Shown piece after piece: positions 33,156 through 44,000 of a stretch of 64,000 nucleotides of DNA. The first letter of the stretch is position 1. The number at the start of each line of letters is the position of its first letter. The stretch lies in assembly GCA_018292915.2 (NCBI GenBank), contig JACVVK020000324.1:80001-144000 (forward strand), written 5' to 3'. The notes under the pieces were generated by a model, which was given only the letters and a program-made list of their open reading frames with translations, ran no database searches and was not told the DNA's origin. The DNA comes from Batillaria attramentaria. Lineage: Eukaryota; Mollusca; Gastropoda; Batillariidae. Position numbers and translations under genes: made by a program.

Positions 33156-33361
33156 TCACTCGCCGTTGAAGTATGACGTGTGCATGGAGTAGAGCTTGTC
33201 GATGGGGTTGATGATCTGGCCCACTGACGTCAGCCCCGGGTGTCCCGTGACGTCACCAGCGCCCATCAGCATGTGGTCCAGGCTGTCGACGTTGTCCTCG
33301 AGACCCATGGGTGTGTCTGGGTACACGGGGTCACCCAGACCTTGACCCGTGAACATGGAAC
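33156..33361 (-). CDS. LMX1: LMX1 terminal exon
   Basis: Encodes [39 protein letters not shown] and [17 protein letters not shown] before TGA. The acidic/hydrophobic middle and the conserved last 15 residues are the LMX1 C-terminal signature. Acceptor CCGCAG. Confidence 0.95.
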
Positions 33362-34030
33362 CTGCGGGTAAGCAAAAAAAATGTAGGTTAGTCGGCTGTA
33401 AAGGGTTAAAACGACCTTTCTTACGACAGGCAAATGTCAATGATAACAAGAAAAAAAATTATTATTATTATTATTAAGTCTTGCTATCGTCGTCGTTTAT
33501 TTGCCGTTGCAATCGCTGACGACACACATCTACAAATTAACAGTGTCTGTCTGTCTGTGTGTGTCTGTGTTTGTCTGTGCGCGATAAAACCTAATTCAGA
33601 GTTCTCACATCACGATCAGAATTGGTGAGTGTACTCAGGGGAACCCCGGGCTTGTTTAAAATATTTTTGTCTTTTCGGTGTTTTTGTAAGAAGGAAATAT
33701 CCGATATTTATTTTTGTTTTTACAGATCATTTTCTCATTGATTCATTTATTTTTGTACCAAGGAAATTGAAAAAAAAAATCAACTTTTCTCCCTTCTTAT
33801 TCATTTTTTTTTTCACCTTCTCACTTACTTGTGTAAGATGTCAAAATAAAATAAAATAAAATAAAATAAAATAAAATAAAATAAAACTCACTTGGTAGTC
33901 CACTGTCGTTACTGCTAGGGTTCATGGCACAGTCTGAAGAGTCGCTGTCTTCCTCTTTATTCTTCCGTTTCTGGGCCTTCTGCGACCCTTTCTTTCCGTC
34001 TCCGCCACCGCCAGACCCGTTGGTTGTGTT

Positions 34031-34063
<33 letters not shown>

Positions 34064-36456
34064 CTCAATGTTCTGCTTGCGCGCCATCTTTTTCACCTGC
34101 GATACAAAAGAGATAGTTTAAATATCGCTTACTTTTTATGCAACCTCCATAGTCTTTTTTCTTTATGTTAGCTTGCCAGTTTACTAACTCTGTACACTAA
34201 CACACCATCCACACAGCTCAGGTCTTCAGTTGACTCACGCGTCCTTCGTGTTTCAAGTGTTTAGGACAAAGACATAATTATGGGCAGCGGTCGTTTTCGC
34301 ACGAAGGACCCACCCTTCGGAACACCCTTTCAAAAATACATAAGGCATATAGATTCGGTCCCCACCTTTAAAACTGAAGCCAGAACACTTGTTCTCAGCC
34401 TATTAGAAGTTATGAGGGATTTACAGACCTCTGTCTGTGTGTGCGTGCGTGCGTGCGTGCGTATGTGCAATTGCTGTGTCTTTTATTGTTCTCTCTGGCA
34501 TTATTTTCATGCCATTTTATTTTATTTTTCTTAACTTTTGCAGTTTTCCTGCATAGGGGACGCCTGGCAGCGTGAAGGAGTGTATGTATGTGAGAGTGTT
34601 CGGGGTGAACGTTACCTTTGCACGCTGGTTCTGGAACCACACCTGTACCACCCTCACACTCAGTCCAGTTTCTGCTGCCAACGACTCCCGCACCTGTAAG
34701 CATCCAAAATTCTTTATTAATACGACGACTGTTTAACTCTCTTCATGCTGAGGTTCACCATTAGGGCCCCTCACCTTCACAACGCTTGGCTGCAGAGGAC
34801 CGATTTAAGGGATCGTATTTTTTTTTCCTTTTTCTTTTCGTAAATGCGGAACTAAATGCAGCGCTAACAAAACGGGTTTCTACAGGTCGACGGGAAGCAA
34901 CCATTTGTTGGTATCCTGCTGGGAAAAAATCTCTCAGCATAGAGAGAGTTAAAGAACGAAAATCGCAAGAACCTGTCCTGGGCGTAAGAAAACCATGAAT
35001 GCGTCGAACGCCCCCCCCCCCCCCAAAAAAAAAACAAAAACAAAAAACAAAAAAAAACAAAACCAAAACAAAACCAACAACAACAACAAAACAACAAACA
35101 AAACAAAACAAAACAAAACAAAAAACCCAAACAAAAAACAGCAGCAACAACAACAACAAAACCAAAAAACAAAAAAGCAACAAACAAACAAAACAACAAC
35201 AACAACAAAAAAACACCCCCCCCCAAAAAAAAAAAAAAACCAAACAAAAGCAATAACAAACAAACAAACCAAAAAAAAAAAAACAACAAAAAACACAAAC
35301 AACCCCCCCCCAAAAAAAAACAACAACACAACAACCAAAAAACCAAAAAAAACACAACAGACAGAAGTAGGTGGATCAACTCCACTTACCGTTCCTGGCC
35401 AACACGATGGTGATTTCACTGTACGGAAACTGGGAAAAGGGGTCAGAACAACGTGTTATCATTGTTAACGAGAGTGCTCACCTTTCGACACGGTTTAGGG
35501 TTGACCTCGAACGAAGCCTTGAACTTGCGCCTCTGGGACGTGGTGAGGATGGTGCGTGGCCGTTTGGGTCCTTTACTGCTCCCAGCGTCACCACAGTCCT
35601 CGTCGTAACCCAGGTCACTGCCGTCACCTGTAACGCATAAGCCGACAAGTTTGTTTAAGTCGAAGTCTGGTTGTAACGCATAAGCCGACAAGTTTGTTTA
35701 AGTCGAAGTCAGGTTGTAACGCATAAGCCGACAAGTTTGTTTAAGTCGAAGTCTGGTTGTAACGCATAAGCCGACAAGTTTGTTTAAGTCGAAGTCAGGT
35801 TGTAACGCATCCGACAGGTTTGTAAGTCGAAGTCTGGTTGTAACGAATACTCTTCTGAATACGTAACCGTGTTTAGGCAACAGTGTGTAGCTAAAGAGGG
35901 TCCTTAAAAAAACTGTATGTTATACATTTCATTAAGAGCCAATTACTGTGATAGACTTTTGATTTCATCTGATTGCCTTCGTTGTTACACCTGTATGTTG
36001 TTGTTCGTACAAATCCTGTGAAATGCTGCCATTTCTAAAAATAGTCGTTTTTACATACAGACTTCAAAGCTTTGCGTGATGTTGCCCCGCCTTTCCTTTT
36101 CCTGGTTTTCTTGTTCATTTCTAAACTTTGACCATGAATAATGTACACCTCTTCATACCTGATACAGTTATAACACTCTGCCCGACCAAATCCCCCCCCC
36201 CCCCCTCAAAAAAAAAAAAAGGCTGTCATGTGACTTACTCTTTGGACTAAGTGGCATGAGCGTGAACTCCTTCTCGAAGTCAAGCCTGCAGAAGAGTTGT
36301 CCGTCCTTGACGACGAACTCGTCTCCCTTTTGCAAGCGGTGTCCACAGGCGATGCACGTGAAGCACGGCAGGTGGTAGACACAGCCTGCGGCCCGCATCA
36401 CCAGTTCATGGGCAGGGATTGGCTGAAGGCAGCCGCTACACTTGGTGCCGTATAAC
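33156..36456 (-). CDS. LMX1: LMX1-type LIM-homeodomain transcription factor, 3' five exons
   Basis: A nuclear transcription factor of the LIM-homeodomain class, LMX1A/LMX1B type. Exons in coding order: 36456-36239, 35627-35482, 34693-34616, 34096-33892, 33361-33156. All are GT-AG with matching phases, giving ~283 residues and a TGA at 33158-33156. Domains: LIM2 (window residues ~1-60) with zinc ligands CSGC, YHLPC, CIAC and LFC; an acidic linker; a homeodomain (~93-152) with [20 protein letters not shown] and [17 protein letters not shown]; an Asn/Gly-rich then basic-acidic linker; and a C-terminus [17 protein letters not shown] that matches the LMX1 ending 'NPIDRLYSMQSSYFAS'. LIM1 and the start codon are missing and presumably lie upstream. 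In other animals LMX1 proteins act in neuron, limb and dopaminergic development. Confidence 0.95.
33841..33885. repeat. (AAAAT)n pentanucleotide repeat
   Basis: Eight or more AAAAT units immediately downstream (in the - strand sense) of the donor of the LMX1 Asn-rich exon. Confidence 0.85.
33892..34096 (-). CDS. LMX1: LMX1 exon: homeodomain end and Asn/Gly-rich linker
   Basis: Begins [11 protein letters not shown], then Asn- and Thr-rich runs ([20 protein letters not shown]), a lysine-rich stretch and [19 protein letters not shown]. The Asn runs come from (GTT)n on the + strand and probably vary in length. Its donor GTGAGT lies directly beside an (AAAAT)n tract. Confidence 0.9.
34616..34693 (-). 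CDS. LMX1: LMX1 exon: homeodomain recognition helix
   Basis: A 78-bp exon encoding [20 protein letters not shown] and QNQRAK, i.e. helices 2 and 3 including the WFQN core. Acceptor TTACAG, donor GTAACG. Confidence 0.95.
35011..35359. repeat. ~350-bp A/C-only tract in an LMX1 intron
   Basis: Apart from about five bases, the + strand is only A and C, mostly C runs plus CAAAA and CAACAA units. The LMX1 transcript therefore carries ~350 bases of almost pure G and U, starting about 120 bases after the homeodomain exon donor. Long reading frames here are low-complexity artefacts. Confidence 0.9.
35482..35627 (-). CDS. LMX1: LMX1 exon: acidic linker and homeodomain N-terminal half
   Basis: Encodes [20 protein letters not shown], then [20 protein letters not shown] and VNPKPCRK. 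The acceptor TTACAG falls exactly at the edge of a 43-bp tandem array. Donor GTGAGC. Confidence 0.95.
35630..35843. repeat. 43-bp minisatellite abutting the LMX1 homeodomain acceptor
   Basis: Five copies of GTAACGCATAAGCCGACAAG plus TTTGTTTAAGTCGAAGTC and TGGTT/AGGTT, with TGG and AGG alternating between copies, suggesting an 86-bp higher-order unit. The last copy is shortened. The exon-proximal edge coincides with the CAG of the acceptor. Confidence 0.9.
36239..36456 (-). CDS. LMX1: LMX1 exon: second LIM domain
   Basis: Acceptor TGTCCAG, donor GTAAGT. Encodes [57 protein letters not shown] and LMPLSPKS. The C-x2-C / H-x2-C / C-x2-C / C-x2-D ligand pattern is complete. It starts on the last base of a split codon, so an upstream LIM1 exon must exist. 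Confidence 0.95.
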
Positions 36457-36518
36457 CTGGACACACAGAAAAAAGGAAGATGTTTGTGAAACGTGCCAGT
36501 GAGGAGTACAGTAAAGTG

Positions 36519-36576
<58 letters not shown>

Positions 36577-36740
36577 GAGCCCGGATAGCAAATGGTAGAG
36601 CGTTGGACTCTCAATGCTCGGGTCGTGAGTTCGATTCCCAGCTGATGCCAAATATTTGTGCTGGCCTTTTTCTCATTGCCCCGTCTTTGATATCACCTTG
36701 ATGTGGTGGAAAAGGACGTTACACTCCCATAACATCCACC
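36577..36740 (+). mobile_element. SINE family A copy
   Basis: Begins GAGCCCGGATAGCAAATGGT directly after a (CA)n tract. It keeps AGAGCGTTGGACTCTCAATG, GAGTTCGATTCCC and the tail GTGGAAAAGGACGTTACAC. Confidence 0.85.
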
Positions 36741-37214
36741 CCACCCACCCTCCCAGTCCCCCCTCCCTCCCAGCCCCCCCCCCTCCCACACACACACACC
36801 GGACAATAGTAACTTACTAGCAAACAAACAGGATTAGCATGAAGATACCACGTAATTGTGGGCCTTGAACAGCCATGTGCTGGCTGACTCGTAACTGAAA
36901 GCCGGCTCTACAGATCTACACATCAACAGCGCATCGTCTCTGCCCAACCACCACCTCTACTACGACAACCACTACCACTACACGTGGCCCTGAGATAAAA
37001 GCCAAAACCAATGAACCGCGACCCAGAACCCAATCGACCGTAACGCATTGGATCTAAACAGCTGTCTCTCCTAACTCCTCTTCACGCTCTGATCAGACGA
37101 GCTGAACACAAATTAGCACAACGGGGACCGGGCCGGTTGACCTGCACGTGTCGCGTGCCTGTCCCGTTCGCGGAGGGTCAGCTGAAATGGCGCAAGTGTG
37201 TCCGGTGCTACTTC

Positions 37215-37445
37215 GATTCAAAATTGTCGATGGAAAAGGACGCTAAACTCCCAAACACTCGGCCACCATCCCTAAAACACACGGTTATACCTGAGATGGT
37301 TAGCTGGTCGTGTAAGTGTTTAACGTCCTTTTCCAGCACGTAAGGGTGACTGACATCAAAGACGGGGCGACGGACGAGGAAAAAGCATAAGTGTTTGGCT
37401 TCCAGCATTGACCATTCGGCTATCTCGGCTCCCGCTTTACCCATT
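37215..37445. mobile_element. Two SINE family A fragments in opposite orientation
   Basis: 37224-37262 carries the + strand tail GGAAAAGGACGCTAAACTCC. 37313-37440 carries the - strand copy from AACGTCCTTTTCCAGCACG to ATTCGGCTATCTCGGCTCCC, whose B box is missing. An imperfect inverted pair results. ACAATAAAGATTTATTACATT follows at 37451. Confidence 0.7.
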
Positions 37446-37960
37446 TATGGGACAATAAAGATTTATTACATTGAATTGAAGAACGGTCGTCAACACGTTT
37501 GAATCATACTAACACTGGAAACACCCCACACCATTCTGATTACCCCCCCCCCCCCCGTGCTCCCCCCTCACCCCCCGTCTCCCCTGTGTCGTTGTCAACA
37601 CGCACGTGCGTCCCGTTCGTAAAACCCGACCCACAGAAGGCGGTCGCAAGGAAGACAATGACTGCCGCTATCTTTTGCCGGCGCAACAGGCTGCCCGGCT
37701 GACGAACAAGGTGGACGAAGATGTTGGGGTTAGATAGAGACGATAGACGGGGGCCTGCCTGCAACACCTGTGTTCATGATCACTGTGCTATAATGATGAT
37801 AATCATGCAGGTTTAAAAAAAAAGGCACGGTGTGGCCAGCTGGATAACATCTCTATTGATGCTTTAAAAACGCCCCCCCCCCCCCACACACACACACACA
37901 CACACACACACGGGGGTCAGCCCCTCTTACCTCTGTTCTAACTCTTATCCTGGGAAAGTG

Positions 37961-38056
37961 GAAAAATAGCATAAGTATAGGGTGGCGCTGCACCACGGCG
38001 ACGCGCTTCACCCGGGGGAAGCAGCCCGAATTTCCCGAAAGGTACAATAAAGTAGT
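37961..38056 (+). repeat. Dispersed repeat ending in AATAAAGTA, copy 2
   Basis: GAAAAATAGCATAAGTATAG, GGTGGCGCTGCACCACGGCG, GGGGGAAGCAGCCCG and ACAATAAAGTA; the same order as 18776-18876. Confidence 0.6.
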
Positions 38057-39124
38057 TTTAAAAAGTCGTCAAAGTAACTGACTTTTTTTTCAACTTTGGG
38101 TAAGTATTTTGCAATTGTTGATGATGATGATAAAACATAATTCTAACTCACGGCTTCTACCCTGTTTTTGTTGTTGCTGTTTGTTGGTTTGTTTGTTTTG
38201 ATTGAGTGTTTCTATGCCATGTCAGCCCCCTTGCAGACGGCCGAGTCCGTGTTATCAAGGGACGCTATACAACCAGGAGAATGGCGTGACTAGTGTCCGT
38301 ATGTACTCAAGGAAATGGTCTCAATAAATTTCGTTTGATCAGCTCTACACCAATATGCAAACACAGTAACGAACTTGTATGGAGCGCTCTTGTTCAGAGT
38401 CTCTCTCTCTCTCTCCTTTTTCTCTTCAATCATCTACCGTCATATAAAAAAAAAGTGTCTCTCTCTCTCTCTCTCTAACCCCTTCCCCCCTTCCCCTCCA
38501 CTTTAGTAGCAGTGTTAATTTCCAAACAACCCTCCCCTTTCGCGTATCCAATATCCCAGGGTAGCTGATAGGAAAAAAGAGAAGAAAAAAAAGTGCGAAT
38601 AAAAACCTTTATGGTTTCCCTGGGCCAAGCCGCAATAACACTGTTCCATTCTCTGCTCCCCTATGCTTGGATGTGCTCCATAACAATCTTCAAACAAAAG
38701 CCGAACAGAGGTCTAAAAATGCGGGGGCTTCCAACCATAACCCATCCCCATAGACTCTAAACCAATAACGGTTTTTGTCTTACAAATGTCCGCCAGGCCC
38801 CCAGCCTACCGGCGGTAGGGGGAACTGCCAATCGTTGGCACGGCTCATGAATATTCATCGTGTCGTCTGGGCTCCGGTCCGTCCTTTTATTAAAACCCGA
38901 GGCCTGTGTGTGTTATTGTACGGCACACGTGCTACGCTGAAAGTGTCCACAAGTGCAACAACTGAGAAAATATTCGCGAAGAAAGACAAATGTTGTCGGT
39001 GGACATTAGTGATGTATGGCTGTGGAATAACGTGACGGCCGTCCTGTTTATTTGTTGTTACTGACTAGTCCGTGTTGATGTACTCAGTATACTCAACGCT
39101 GACTAAAACACGAAACAAAACAAA

Positions 39125-39490
39125 ACAAAGCAACGTTCGGGAGGCTTCTCAAAATCCCCAAGCGCAACCTGAAATATTTTGGCGAGCGCTCTTTCAGTTT
39201 TGTCGCACCAGCCTTTTGGAATTCTCTGCCTGCAGATCTGAGAAATGCACCCACACTGTCTGTTTTCAAGAGCAATCTGAAAACGTTCCTTTTTTGCAAA
39301 GCCTTCCAGTAATTCCCTCAGCCGCTTGAGCGGCGTGAGGCCACAAATAACTAACACCAGTAATTTTCTGTCCAACTAGTCAGTTTCACCAGTGTGTGTC
39401 CGCTCATCGTTGTATAATGTGCGTGAGTGTGAGTGAGTGATAGATGCATTGAGTTTTGTTTAAAGAAATGCGCCCTACAAATACCATATA
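39125..39490 (+). pseudogene. 5'-truncated LINE, C-terminal reverse transcriptase remnant and 3' UTR
   Basis: In one + frame from about 39150 it encodes KIPKRNLKYFGERSFSFVAP, AFWNSLPADLRNAPTLSVFK and SNLKTFLFCKAFQ then stop. This is the typical end of a CR1/L2-type LINE protein. The non-coding tail has TAAAGAAATGCGCCCTACAA and ends in (TTA)n near 39488. Confidence 0.85.
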
Positions 39491-39675
39491 TTATTATTAT
39501 GTTCTTCAGTATTCTAGTACTGACATCGCCCTTTTTCATGTACATGTATCTGTAAAACAATGAAGACGTTCACAGTTGGGGCTCACACCTCGGTGATGTT
39601 CAGTCTGTAGTTCAAGAATCATAGTATTTGGCTCGATAAACAAATCCAGCTGACAACGACCAAAACCTGCAGAAC

Positions 39676-39766
<91 letters not shown>
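39676..39766 (+). repeat. (CT)n(CA)n microsatellite
   Basis: About 24 bases of CT then about 67 of CA, running directly into a SINE family A head. Confidence 0.9.
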
Positions 39767-39768
<2 letters not shown>

Positions 39769-39930
39769 GGAACCGGGATAGCCGAATGGTAGAGCGTTGT
39801 CCAGACTCTCAATGCTCGGGTCGTGAGTTCAGTTCGAATCTCGACTAGGGCCAAATCTTTGTGCCGGCCTTTTAGTTCTCGTTGCAACGTCTTTGATATC
39901 ACTCTTACGTGGTGTAAAAAGTCGTTCAAT
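39767..39930 (+). mobile_element. SINE family A copy, diverged
   Basis: ACCGGGATAGCCGAATGGTA, a duplicated GTTC around the B box (GAGTTCAGTTCGAATCTCG), GCCGGCCTTTTAGTTCTCG and a decayed tail GGTGTAAAAAGTCGTTCAAT. It starts at the end of a (CA)n tract. Confidence 0.8.
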
Positions 39931-41167
39931 TATTCGTTTGTTGATGAAACGTGACACACTAATATATTAATACCACCAGTGTGAGCTCCCTCGTGAAACT
40001 CTCGACAACTGTGACCATGTTGGAACCGGTGTACTCATACACGGAATGTGGCTGCCACAAGCCGGCTCTCTCGACTAGACTTTGTGACAGCTGAGACATC
40101 GGGGAATGACGAGAAATGTCAAGCTGCCTGCGGCACAGCGTAACGACATTTAAATGGCGGACCACGGACAGATCAGCTTTAACCCATCAATCACAAGTCT
40201 ATCGACGTAGAAAAGATGTTTCGGATGGATGCGGTCGGACTGTTCAGTCAGGTTATCCCTCCACCCCCCCCCCCCCATCCCCCGGTCCCCTGCCCATTCA
40301 AACGCATCTATCCACCGCAACTTGCGCCCCCCCCCCCCCCCAAGAAATAAAATAAAATAAAATAAAATACCCCCACCCCCAACAAACAAATCACAAAACA
40401 ATAACGACAACAACGGCAACAAAACTCCAACCAAACCAAGAAAAACAAAACAGAAAAAAAAAGAAAGAAAAGACAACATAGAAAAAAAGAAAGAAAACAG
40501 AACTTAACGAAAAAGAAAAGAAAAAAAGAAATGAAAGAAACATACAGAACCTACTGACTCAGGTGTAATAACAGCGAACGAAAGTAAAGCCTGCAGATCC
40601 GAACTGCACGTGCACGTGCCTGCACCCGTTCACCCAGCGACCTCACAATATCCCGGGTGGGGTCCACGCCTGTGGTCGGTCGGCGCTTCTTTTCACTGGC
40701 CGTGTGACAAGCGGTTTTGTTGTCACACCTGTACTCCACGGAATGGCTTCATGTTTGTGTCAGTGGAGGGGAGGGTGGGGGGTGGGGGGGAGAGGCAACG
40801 ATTCACAAAGGCTTTGAAAGGGACTGTTACGATCCTAGAGCATGTTCTGCATGACGTGTGTATCCGCCTCTGAAGTCCTGTGCGAAAACACCGATACCAG
40901 TTTGTGATACACTACAGGCAGAAAAACGTGTACATGTAGGGGTTTTGTCTTTGAGCCCCAGTGTCATTGGGCCCCCGTGTCACTGGGCCCCCGTGTCATT
41001 GGGCCCCCGTCTCTTTGGGCCCCCATGTTTCAGTTACCATGTAGACGTTTTTCAAGCTAAGAAACTTTTGTGAACCTGGCAGGTATGAAATGTGCAAGCT
41101 CCAGAAGGATGAATTTTGAATGCATGGTCCATTATTGATGCAAAACAGGAAGAAAATAGCGGGAGTC

Positions 41168-41333
41168 GAACTGACCCGCGTTTGAACTTCAGGCACGATC
41201 AAGAAGACAGTCTGGGCGCTGGTACTCGTGCGCGATCGGGGATCTAGCCTATGCCGCTCTAAGAATAGATTTACTGATTTATTCGGACTTCGGCATTCGT
41301 GATCGTGCCTGAAGTTCAAACGCGGGTCAGTTC
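41168..41333. repeat. 34-bp perfect inverted repeat with 98-bp loop
   Basis: 41168-41201 (GAACTGACCCGCGTTTGAAC then TTCAGGCACGATCA) is exactly inverted at 41300-41333, inside the foldback element. Confidence 0.95.
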
Positions 41334-41382
41334 TATGATTGGCGAAAGCGGACAAAATTCAGTCGCAACAGACAAAAAAATT

Positions 41383-41770
41383 CGCGAAAAATCCGTTTTT
41401 TCGCGACAAAACTGCTTCAATCTTTCCGCGAAAAAAAAAAATGTCGCGAAAAAACGTTTTTTCGCGAGAAAAAAAAATGGTATGCACTTTTTCTGCAGAA
41501 GTTGGTGTCCGTTTTTTGGCGAAAAAAGAAAGAAACAAACAAACAAAAAACAACTACCCAACTCAGTCAGGTTTTCGCGAAAAAACGCCGTCACTTTTTT
41601 GTGTGTGAAAAAAAAAACCCACCGCCCTGTTTTTTCGCGAAAAAAATGACGGGTGCTTTTTCGCGAAAAAAACTGATTGTACTTTTTTCGCGGAAAAACC
41701 TTTTTTGCAGAAATACTTTTTTCGCGGAAACCTTTTTTTTCCGCGAAAAAAGGCAGTTTTTTTTCGCGAC
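41383..41770. repeat. Field of about 12 T-run/CGCG/A-run palindromes
   Basis: About twelve cores of form TTTTCGCGAAAA, some imperfect as CCGCGAAAA or TCGCGGAAA, spaced roughly 20-60 bases apart in ~390 bases, on a background of A and T runs. No protein is expected. Confidence 0.9.
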
Positions 41771-41925
41771 AAAGTGCTTGAGAAACGTCTACATAGTAAC
41801 TGAAAAATGGGGGCCCAAAGAGACGGGGGCCCAATGACACGGGGGCCCAATGACACGGGGGCCCAATGACACGGGGGCCCAATGACACGGGGGCTCAAAG
41901 ACAACGTCCCTACATGTATTGGCGG

Positions 41926-42744
41926 CTGCATTTGGGGAGCCAGAGCTTTGCGGAAAGTTCGTCTGCGTGCAGTTTTTTTTTGCTAGGCTTTTATTTGTTT
42001 GTTTTAAAAGCAGAAGAGCTCTCTCTCTCTCTCTCTCTCTCCCTGAGTTTTCTTTGCTGGGCATTTTTTGTTTGTTTTAAAAGCAGAAGAGCTCTCTCTC
42101 TCTCTCTCTCTGTGGTCACGTGATAGGCTTAGGCAAACTTGAGAGACGGAGGATTCACGAGGTTTGAATATTTACGAGCATAAATGTGTTCTACATATCT
42201 ACATGTGTATTCCCTACTCCTTGTGTGTGTGTGTGTGGGGGGGGGGGGGGGCTTACCGATCTGATTCACGAGGGAGACTAACGTGACAGCAAGCCAGTTC
42301 AAAACGTAACACACGCACACATACACAAGGTGAGCAAGAAAAAGAGCAGTAGAAGCAGCAGCAACAACAACATCAACACCAACAACGACAACAACAACAA
42401 TAACAACATAACTGTATCTACTTTCTAAAGCAAATGACATATAAAAAAAACAAAGCAAAAAAACAAAAACAAAAACTCGCGAAGCATAAAGGAAGAACAA
42501 AATCAACTGCTGTTTCTGTTTGTAAAAAAAAATCACACAAAAGCTTTAAAAAAAACCCAAAAAACTGACACTACAGCAGGACAATGGCCGGCTGTAACGG
42601 TGTGTTTTGTGTCAACGCCATCCCGTCACGGTCTGGTGATCACAGGTTATGTTTCAATCAGCTTTTTTTCACTTGCCGGCATTTAAACAGAGCGCGACAC
42701 AGGTTGCAGCGACAGGTCGGCTTATCATTACAACAGGCGTGTGT

Positions 42745-42839
<95 letters not shown>

Positions 42840-43935
42840 AGGAATAACAAGTGATAATCACCTTCTACCCAGCCTCCCTCCCCCTCCCACCCCCCCCCCC
42901 CCCCCCACCACACATCCCACCACCACCCACACTCTCTGGTTAGCTTTTGTTCATAAATTCGGAGACCCCCAATTTGGCCCATCCATGTAAAATAAAGCAA
43001 AATGAAACGAAATTTACTGTTGCTAAACAATATTCTCTTTGAAATAGTGCAGTAAAACAGACGTTATAATTAGAACTTCTGAGGTTTTTATTTCTAGTGA
43101 CAATTTCCATGATGCGTGAAAAAAAAAGAAACAGTTCATTAGTAAGTTGGCAAGGTAGATATGTAGTCGGTTAGCTGATCGGCTGGTCCGTTACAACGTA
43201 AACTCGTTCACCAGTAATGACCAACGTTAGTAGGTTATTAGTATCGCCAGCGCTGTTTCCTGTTTCGTGATACGTGGTGGGAAAGGACGTTAAACTCCCA
43301 CCCACCCGTGTTTCGTGCGCAGATTTCCGACAGAGATGTCAACCACAGGTAACAACCACTACCCATCTCACCCCCATCTCTGCGCTCTCCCCCCCCCCCA
43401 ACTCCTCCCCTCTCTTCCCCTCCCCCTTCCCGCCCCTCCAATCTCCTCCCCCACCCCCACCAAACGGCATCAGATAGCGCAAAGTGCCATCAACAGCGCG
43501 GTATTGTCTTGCAAGCGGTCTCTGTCCCGTGCCGGTCTAACAGTCAATTAGCCACACGATATAATCTCCCCTGTCGGGCCCCAGCCTGTTGCCAAGCGCG
43601 CCGCCATTTGTCACACGACGCTTCTCTGTACAGCGTATAGTCGGTTTGCACACACAATTAATTTATATTAATTATTTTTTTTGGTCAGAGGATGAAACAT
43701 ATATTTTTTCCTTTTGTTATTTGTTCGTTTCACTGACTTTGTGTTTGTGTGTGTGTTTGTGTGTGTGTTTGTGTGTGTGTTTGTGTGTGTGTTTTGTGTG
43801 TGTTTTGTGTGTGTGTTTGTTCTCGTCCGCTTGTGTGTTGTGAAAACATTGTTACATATTCATATTTACCGGGTTGTGTCGTTGTGTTATGTTTGCCGGA
43901 GGATGTTATACAATTTTCTTTTGTGGTTTGTTTTG

Positions 43936-44000
<65 letters not shown>

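Larger units (their letters stand above)
36457..40930. other. Presumed LMX1 intron or upstream sequence, repeat-laden
   Basis: No exon recognised. Besides the SINEs, LINE piece and dispersed repeat listed separately, it holds (CA)n at 36519-36573 and 37885-37912, C runs, an (AT)GATGAT patch at 38120, (CT)n at 38400 and 38460, and an A/C- and A/G-rich stretch at 40330-40540. Some ordinary-complexity DNA (36860-37200 and 38700-39070) could hold regulatory elements, but nothing specific is seen. Confidence 0.6.
40939..41910. mobile_element. ~970-bp foldback element with ~120-bp terminal inverted repeats
   Basis: The left end reads GGGGTTTTGTCTTTGAGCCC, then three 17-mers of type GTGTCATTGGGCCCCC, GTCTCTTTGGGCCCCC and CAGTTACCATGTAGACGTTT. 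The right end is the inverse with four 17-mers and CGTCTACATAGTAACTG. TACATGTA flanks both sides (40931-40938 and 41911-41918), a possible 8-bp target duplication, but it is a palindrome that recurs often in this window. Inside are a 34-bp perfect inverted repeat and a field of CGCG palindromes. No transposase is encoded. An 8-bp duplication would suit a non-autonomous hAT-like element, but the family is not recognised. Confidence 0.8.

Noticed and set aside
34761..35468. Overlapping Phe/Cys/Val-rich frames on the - strand that look like membrane proteins
   Set aside because: They are translations of the A/C-only (G/T on the other strand) intronic tract and carry no family motif.
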